DNA of 9,427 nt from NCBI GenBank assembly GCA_030039005.1, contig JASHQT010000491.1, positions 1 to 9,427 of the forward strand, in the 5' to 3' direction. Within the stretch, counting starts at the first letter, position 1, and the number at the start of each line of letters is the position of its first letter. Shown one piece after another: positions 6,504 through 9,427 of this stretch. The stretch comes from Bryobacteraceae bacterium. GTDB taxonomy: Bacteria > Acidobacteriota > Terriglobia > Bryobacterales > Bryobacteraceae. The notes under the pieces are model-generated. The model saw only the letters and a program-made list of their open reading frames with translations, was not told the DNA's origin and did not search any database. The position numbers and the translations under genes were made by a program.

Positions 6504-8113
6504 GCGAAGCGAAGACTGCCGCAATGACCGCCTGGCTCTGCGCCATCGACCACAAGCGGGTCGGCATCCTCTATATGCTCTCGGCGCTCATCTTCTTTTT
6601 GGCCGGCGGCATGGAAGCCATGGTGATGCGCGCGCAACTCGCTGCCCCGCGCCTCCAGCTCATCACGCCCGAACTCTACGACCAGATGTTCACCATGCAC
6701 GGCACCACGATGATCTTCCTGGTCGCCATGCCCATCCTCACCGGCTTCGGCGTCTATCTGGTCCCGCTGATGATCGGCGCCAACGAAACCGCGCTGCCCC
6801 GCCTGGCCGCGCTGAGCTTCTGGCTGCAATTCTTCGGTGGCCTGCTGCTCTATTACAGCTTCGCCTCCGGCGCCGCCCCCGCCTCGGGATGGTTCAGCTA
6901 CGCCCCGCTCAGCGAAAAGCCGTTTTCGCCCGGCCCGGGCATCAACTATTGGGCGCTCGCACTCCTGATGGTCACGGCAGGATCCATCGGCTCGGCCATC
7001 AATCTCATCGTCACCATCGCCACCGAACGCACTCCCGGCATGACCATGCGCCTGGTTCCGCTCTTCGTGTGGAGCGTCCTGATCACCTCCCTCATGATCG
7101 TCTTCGCGCTCCCCGCGCTTGCCGCCGCGCTGGTCATGCTGCTCGCCGATCGCCTGGCCCTCGCTCATTTCTTCGACCCCTCCCAAGGCGGCGCACCGCT
7201 GCTCTGGCAGCATTATTTCTGGATCTTCGGTCACCCGGAAGTCTACATCGTCATTCTCCCGGCCTTCGGCATGATCTCGGAAATCATTCCCGTTTTCTCG
7301 CGCAAACCGCTCTTCGGTTATCCACTCGCCGCCACCTCTACCGTCGCGATCGCGTTCTTAAGCTACGGCGTCTGGGTCCACCACATGTTCGCCGTCGCCC
7401 TGGGCCGCAATTTCATCGCGGTGTTCGCCGCCGCCAGCATGCTGATCGCCGTGCCCACCGGGATCAAGGTCTTCAGTTGGATGGCCACCATGTGGGGCGG
7501 CTCCATTCGATTCACCACCGCCATGCTGTTCGCCGTCGCGTTTCTCCTCGAATTCACCATCGGCGGATTGAGCGGCCTTTCGTTCGCCGCCGTCCCGGTC
7601 GATTGGCAGCTCACCGATACCTACTTCGTCGTCGCGCACATTCATTACGTACTCTTCGGCGGCACCGTGTTCGCCGTGCTCGCCGCCGTGCATTATTGGT
7701 TCCCCAAATTCAGCGGCCGCATGATGGACGAAAAGCTCGGTCGCTGGAGTTTCTGGCTCATCGTTCTCGGATTCAACGCCGCGTTTTTCGTGCAGCATTT
7801 CCTGGGACTCATGGGTATGCCCCGCCGCGTCCACACTTACCCCGCGCTGCCCTGGTACGGCGCGCTTAACCTGATCTCCACGTTCGGCGCGGGCATCCTG
7901 GTCTTCGGGATCTTCGTCTTCTGTTGCAACGTCGGCGTGAGCCTGCTGTTCGGCGCCAAAGCCGCGGCCGATCCCTGGAACGCCTGGACGCTCGAATGGG
8001 CTGCTGCCTCGCCGCCTTTGCCGCGGAATTTCGAAGAAATCCCCACCGTTCGCAGCCGCCGTCCGCTATGGGACCTGAAGCACCCCGAGGCGCCGGATTG
8101 GATGGCCGTATGA
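6500..8113 (+). CDS. coxA: Cytochrome c oxidase subunit I (heme-copper catalytic subunit)
   Basis: The 537-residue, 12-helix core subunit reduces oxygen at heme a3-CuB and pumps protons. Heme a ligands are H67 (MHGTT) and H382. The heme a3 ligand is H380 (VVAHIHYV). CuB ligands are H245, H294 and H295, and Y249 of GHPEVY is the cross-linked tyrosine. E247 in that motif marks the A1 type, and K323 in PTGIK is the K-channel lysine. The propionate arginines are R442/R443. D-channel residues differ from the standard form: E96 stands where Asp is usual, and V85, A103 and T175 stand at the conserved asparagine positions (my alignment from memory). The ATG overlaps coxB by 4 bases, with GGAG 8 bases upstream. 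The C-terminal extension after about residue 490 is soluble. Confidence 0.96.
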   Translation: MSEAKTAAMTAWLCAIDHKRVGILYMLSALIFFLAGGMEAMVMRAQLAAPRLQLITPELYDQMFTMHGTTMIFLVAMPILTGFGVYLVPLMIGANETALPRLAALSFWLQFFGGLLLYYSFASGAAPASGWFSYAPLSEKPFSPGPGINYWALALLMVTAGSIGSAINLIVTIATERTPGMTMRLVPLFVWSVLITSLMIVFALPALAAALVMLLADRLALAHFFDPSQGGAPLLWQHYFWIFGHPEVYIVILPAFGMISEIIPVFSRKPLFGYPLAATSTVAIAFLSYGVWVHHMFAVALGRNFIAVFAAASMLIAVPTGIKVFSWMATMWGGSIRFTTAMLFAVAFLLEFTIGGLSGLSFAAVPVDWQLTDTYFVVAHIHYVLFGGTVFAVLAAVHYWFPKFSGRMMDEKLGRWSFWLIVLGFNAAFFVQHFLGLMGMPRRVHTYPALPWYGALNLISTFGAGILVFGIFVFCCNVGVSLLFGAKAAADPWNAWTLEWAAASPPLPRNFEEIPTVRSRRPLWDLKHPEAPDWMAV

Positions 8114-8508
8114 CGAACCGTGTGACGAGGCCCGCGCAACTCGGCATGGCCATGTTCCTGATCTCGGAAGCTGTCTTCTTTTTTCTGTTGATCCTCGCCT
8201 TTGCCTATTTCCGCGCGCTGCCGCAGTTGAACTCACGCGGCGGATGGATTTTGACCGCTCTGCTCCTGGCCGCGAGCCTCAGCGCGTGGCGCGCCTGGCG
8301 CTGGATGACCGTTGCCCTCGGGCTCGCTTTCCTCATCGTGCTCGTCACGACCACTTCGTCCTTGCTCACCGAGCTTCACGGCCTGCACGTCTTCGCTGGA
8401 ATCGTTGCCGTCTCGCTCGTTCCCGCTCCCGCGCTCCGCACCATGGCGCTCTACTGGTATTTCTTCACCGCCGTCTGGCTGGCGATTTTCGTGGTGGCGC
8501 TGGCGTGA
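8110..8508 (+). CDS. coxC: Compact cytochrome c oxidase subunit III
   Basis: A 132-residue membrane protein that starts at ATG 8110, overlapping the subunit I stop by 4 bases (ATGA). LGMAMFLISEAVFFFLLILAFAYF (11-34; core LGMAMFLISE) matches the first conserved helix of subunit III in caa3 oxidases, with E20 in the usual place. TELHGLHVFAG (87-97) matches the later HGLHV helix, and LYWYFFTAVW (114-123) matches the final helix, where YWHFVDVVW is typical. I count four membrane helices. The family normally has five to seven helices and about 190-290 residues, and the segment with the conserved Q..EY loop is missing. It supports subunit I stability and proton uptake in relatives. The reading frame is open with no sign of a frameshift, so it looks like a natural short form rather than a broken gene. 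Confidence 0.85.
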   Translation: MTNRVTRPAQLGMAMFLISEAVFFFLLILAFAYFRALPQLNSRGGWILTALLLAASLSAWRAWRWMTVALGLAFLIVLVTTTSSLLTELHGLHVFAGIVAVSLVPAPALRTMALYWYFFTAVWLAIFVVALA

Positions 8509-9230
8509 TGAGCTGGGATTGGGAACCCTCCGTCGTCATCGGCTGCGCCGTGCTCGCCGCGGGCTACCTCGCGCTGGTTCGCAAGCGCGGATTCCATCGC
8601 GCGCCCTATTTCCTCGCCGGCGTTGCCGTCCTCCTCCTCGATCTGGTCTCGCCGCTCGATACCCTCGCCGATCGGTACCTCTTCAGCGCCCACGTCGCCC
8701 AGCATTTCCTGCTCGCGCTCGTCATCCCGCCGCTCTTGCTGCTCGGCACGCCCGCCTTCGATCTCGGCCGCCTCACGAAACTCGAACGCCTGCTCGGCCA
8801 CCCGCCCGTATCCTGGATTTTGGGCGTCGGCACCATGCTGATCTGGCACATCCCCGCGCTCTTCAACGCCGCGCTCGCAAGCGACGCCCTGCACGTCTTT
8901 CAGCACCTGAGTTTCCTCGTCACCGGCACGATCTTCTGGTGGCCCATTGTCAGCCCCCTCCCCGATCGCCATCTCTCCCCGCTCTCGGCCGTCACGTATC
9001 TATTTAGCGCCTGCTCATCCTGCACCCTACTCGGCGCGTATCTCACCTTCGGCCCCACCGGACTCTATCCGGCCTACTCCGGCTACGCGGGCCTCGACGC
9101 GCGCGCCGATCAACAACTCGGCGGCTTGCTGATGTGGGTCCCCGGCTGCTTCGTCTATCTCTCCGCGATCCTGGCCACATTCAGGAGATGGTATGCGGAA
9201 GAGCATAGAGTGGGAGACCGCACCGCATGA
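8508..9230 (+). CDS. ctaG: Cytochrome c oxidase assembly factor, caa3 CtaG family
   Basis: A 240-residue polytopic membrane protein with about six or seven helices. Motifs of the Bacillus-type CtaG family are SAHVAQHFLL (60-69; H62, H66), WHIPALF (113-119; H114), QHLSF (132-136; H133), FWWPIVSPLP (143-152) and DQQLGGLLMWVPG (201-213). This family is needed for maturation of the CuA/CuB centres of caa3 oxidase and is unrelated to Cox11, which shares the ctaG name in proteobacteria. ATG 8508 shares one base with the coxC stop (TGATG), so translation is likely coupled. An earlier in-frame start inside coxC would add residues without family character, so I reject it. Two cysteines (C169, C172 in SACSSCTLLG) sit in a helix and might bind copper; this is only a suggestion. 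Confidence 0.92.
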   Translation: MSWDWEPSVVIGCAVLAAGYLALVRKRGFHRAPYFLAGVAVLLLDLVSPLDTLADRYLFSAHVAQHFLLALVIPPLLLLGTPAFDLGRLTKLERLLGHPPVSWILGVGTMLIWHIPALFNAALASDALHVFQHLSFLVTGTIFWWPIVSPLPDRHLSPLSAVTYLFSACSSCTLLGAYLTFGPTGLYPAYSGYAGLDARADQQLGGLLMWVPGCFVYLSAILATFRRWYAEEHRVGDRTA

Positions 9231-9385
9231 CCCGTCCTGTGAGCTACGCCCCCATCTCGCTCGCCCTTGGCGTGATGCTCGCCCTCTGGGGCATCGCGTC
9301 CACCTGGATCGTATCCGTTCTCGGCCTGTTAGTGATTGCCATCAGCGCCGCCCGTTGGTGGAAAGAAATACAACATGAAAAGTAA
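9227..9385 (+). CDS. 52-residue membrane protein in the oxidase operon
   Basis: The ATG at 9227 overlaps the ctaG stop by 4 bases, and GGGAG lies about 10 bases upstream. The product begins MTRPVSYAPISLALG and has two hydrophobic segments with a short turn at about residues 24-27 (ASTW): about 10-23 (ISLALGVMLALWGI) and 28-42 (IVSVLGLLVIAISAA). It ends in a charged tail RWWKEIQHEK. Position and size fit the small accessory subunits (subunit IV or IIa-like) found in many bacterial oxidase operons, but I see no sequence motif that proves this. The stop lies 11 bases inside the next gene. It is short and easily missed by gene callers, yet its overlaps on both sides and the clean helices support it as real. 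Confidence 0.75.
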   Translation: MTRPVSYAPISLALGVMLALWGIASTWIVSVLGLLVIAISAARWWKEIQHEK

Positions 9386-9427
9386 CCATCCCCTCATCCA
9401 TCGGTCCGCTCTCTTCGTCGCGCTCGT
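9375..9427 (+). CDS. Start of a membrane protein gene, possibly heme A synthase (partial)
   Basis: Only 17 codons are in the window: MKSNHPLIHRSALFVAL and one more residue. The ATG overlaps the preceding gene by 11 bases, continuing the operon. A short polar start followed by HR-S-A-L-F and a hydrophobic stretch resembles the beginning of CtaA/Cox15 heme A synthases (HRFA...), which would supply heme a to this oxidase. A signal peptide of an SCO-like protein is the main alternative. Too little sequence is present to decide. Confidence 0.4.
   Translation, partial: MKSNHPLIHRSALFVAL

Noticed and set aside
6460..7869. Plus-strand open frame of 469 codons, His/Arg-rich
   Set aside because: Out-of-frame shadow of subunit I caused by high GC codon use.

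Overview
The window reads as GC-rich chromosomal DNA from a free-living aerobic bacterium. Gene content and protein style (family 2A encapsulin with cysteine desulfurase, caa3 oxidase with a CtaG-type assembly factor, secreted cytochromes, a BlaI-like operator) fit an acidobacterium of the Solibacter/Bryobacter kind best. That assignment is inference from memory of such proteins, not a database match. I see no mobile elements, CRISPR arrays, tRNAs or rRNAs.

Left part, minus strand (1-4742). Read in transcription order from the right, it starts with a small secreted protein of unknown function (4742-4305) closed by a hairpin terminator. Next comes a sulfur operon: a two-domain rhodanese (4213-3353), a family 2A encapsulin shell protein (3295-2372) and a SufS-type cysteine desulfurase with an N-terminal cargo extension (2391-958), the last two overlapping by 20 bases. 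A promoter with a dyad at its start site then drives a secreted cytochrome c with one CxxCH motif. That cytochrome gene starts at a TTG codon (868) and runs off the left edge.

Middle (4743-5567). A PilZ-domain protein (5311-4949, minus) lies back to back with the oxidase operon. The 256-base divergent spacer holds a 20-base near-palindrome and an 11-base-period direct repeat.

Right part, plus strand (5568-9427). This is a tightly overlapping caa3-type cytochrome c oxidase operon: subunit II fused to cytochrome c, subunit I, an unusually short subunit III, the CtaG copper-assembly protein, a 52-residue membrane protein, and the first codons of another gene that resembles heme A synthase. Each start overlaps the preceding stop by 1 to 11 bases.

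How the genes work together: the desulfurase should be packed in the encapsulin shell and release sulfur from cysteine there. The co-transcribed rhodanese is a candidate for moving sulfur to or from that store. The right-hand operon encodes a terminal oxidase and its maturation. The most interesting points are the rhodanese-encapsulin-desulfurase unit with its own candidate operator, the altered proton-channel residues in oxidase subunit I, and the minimal subunit III.
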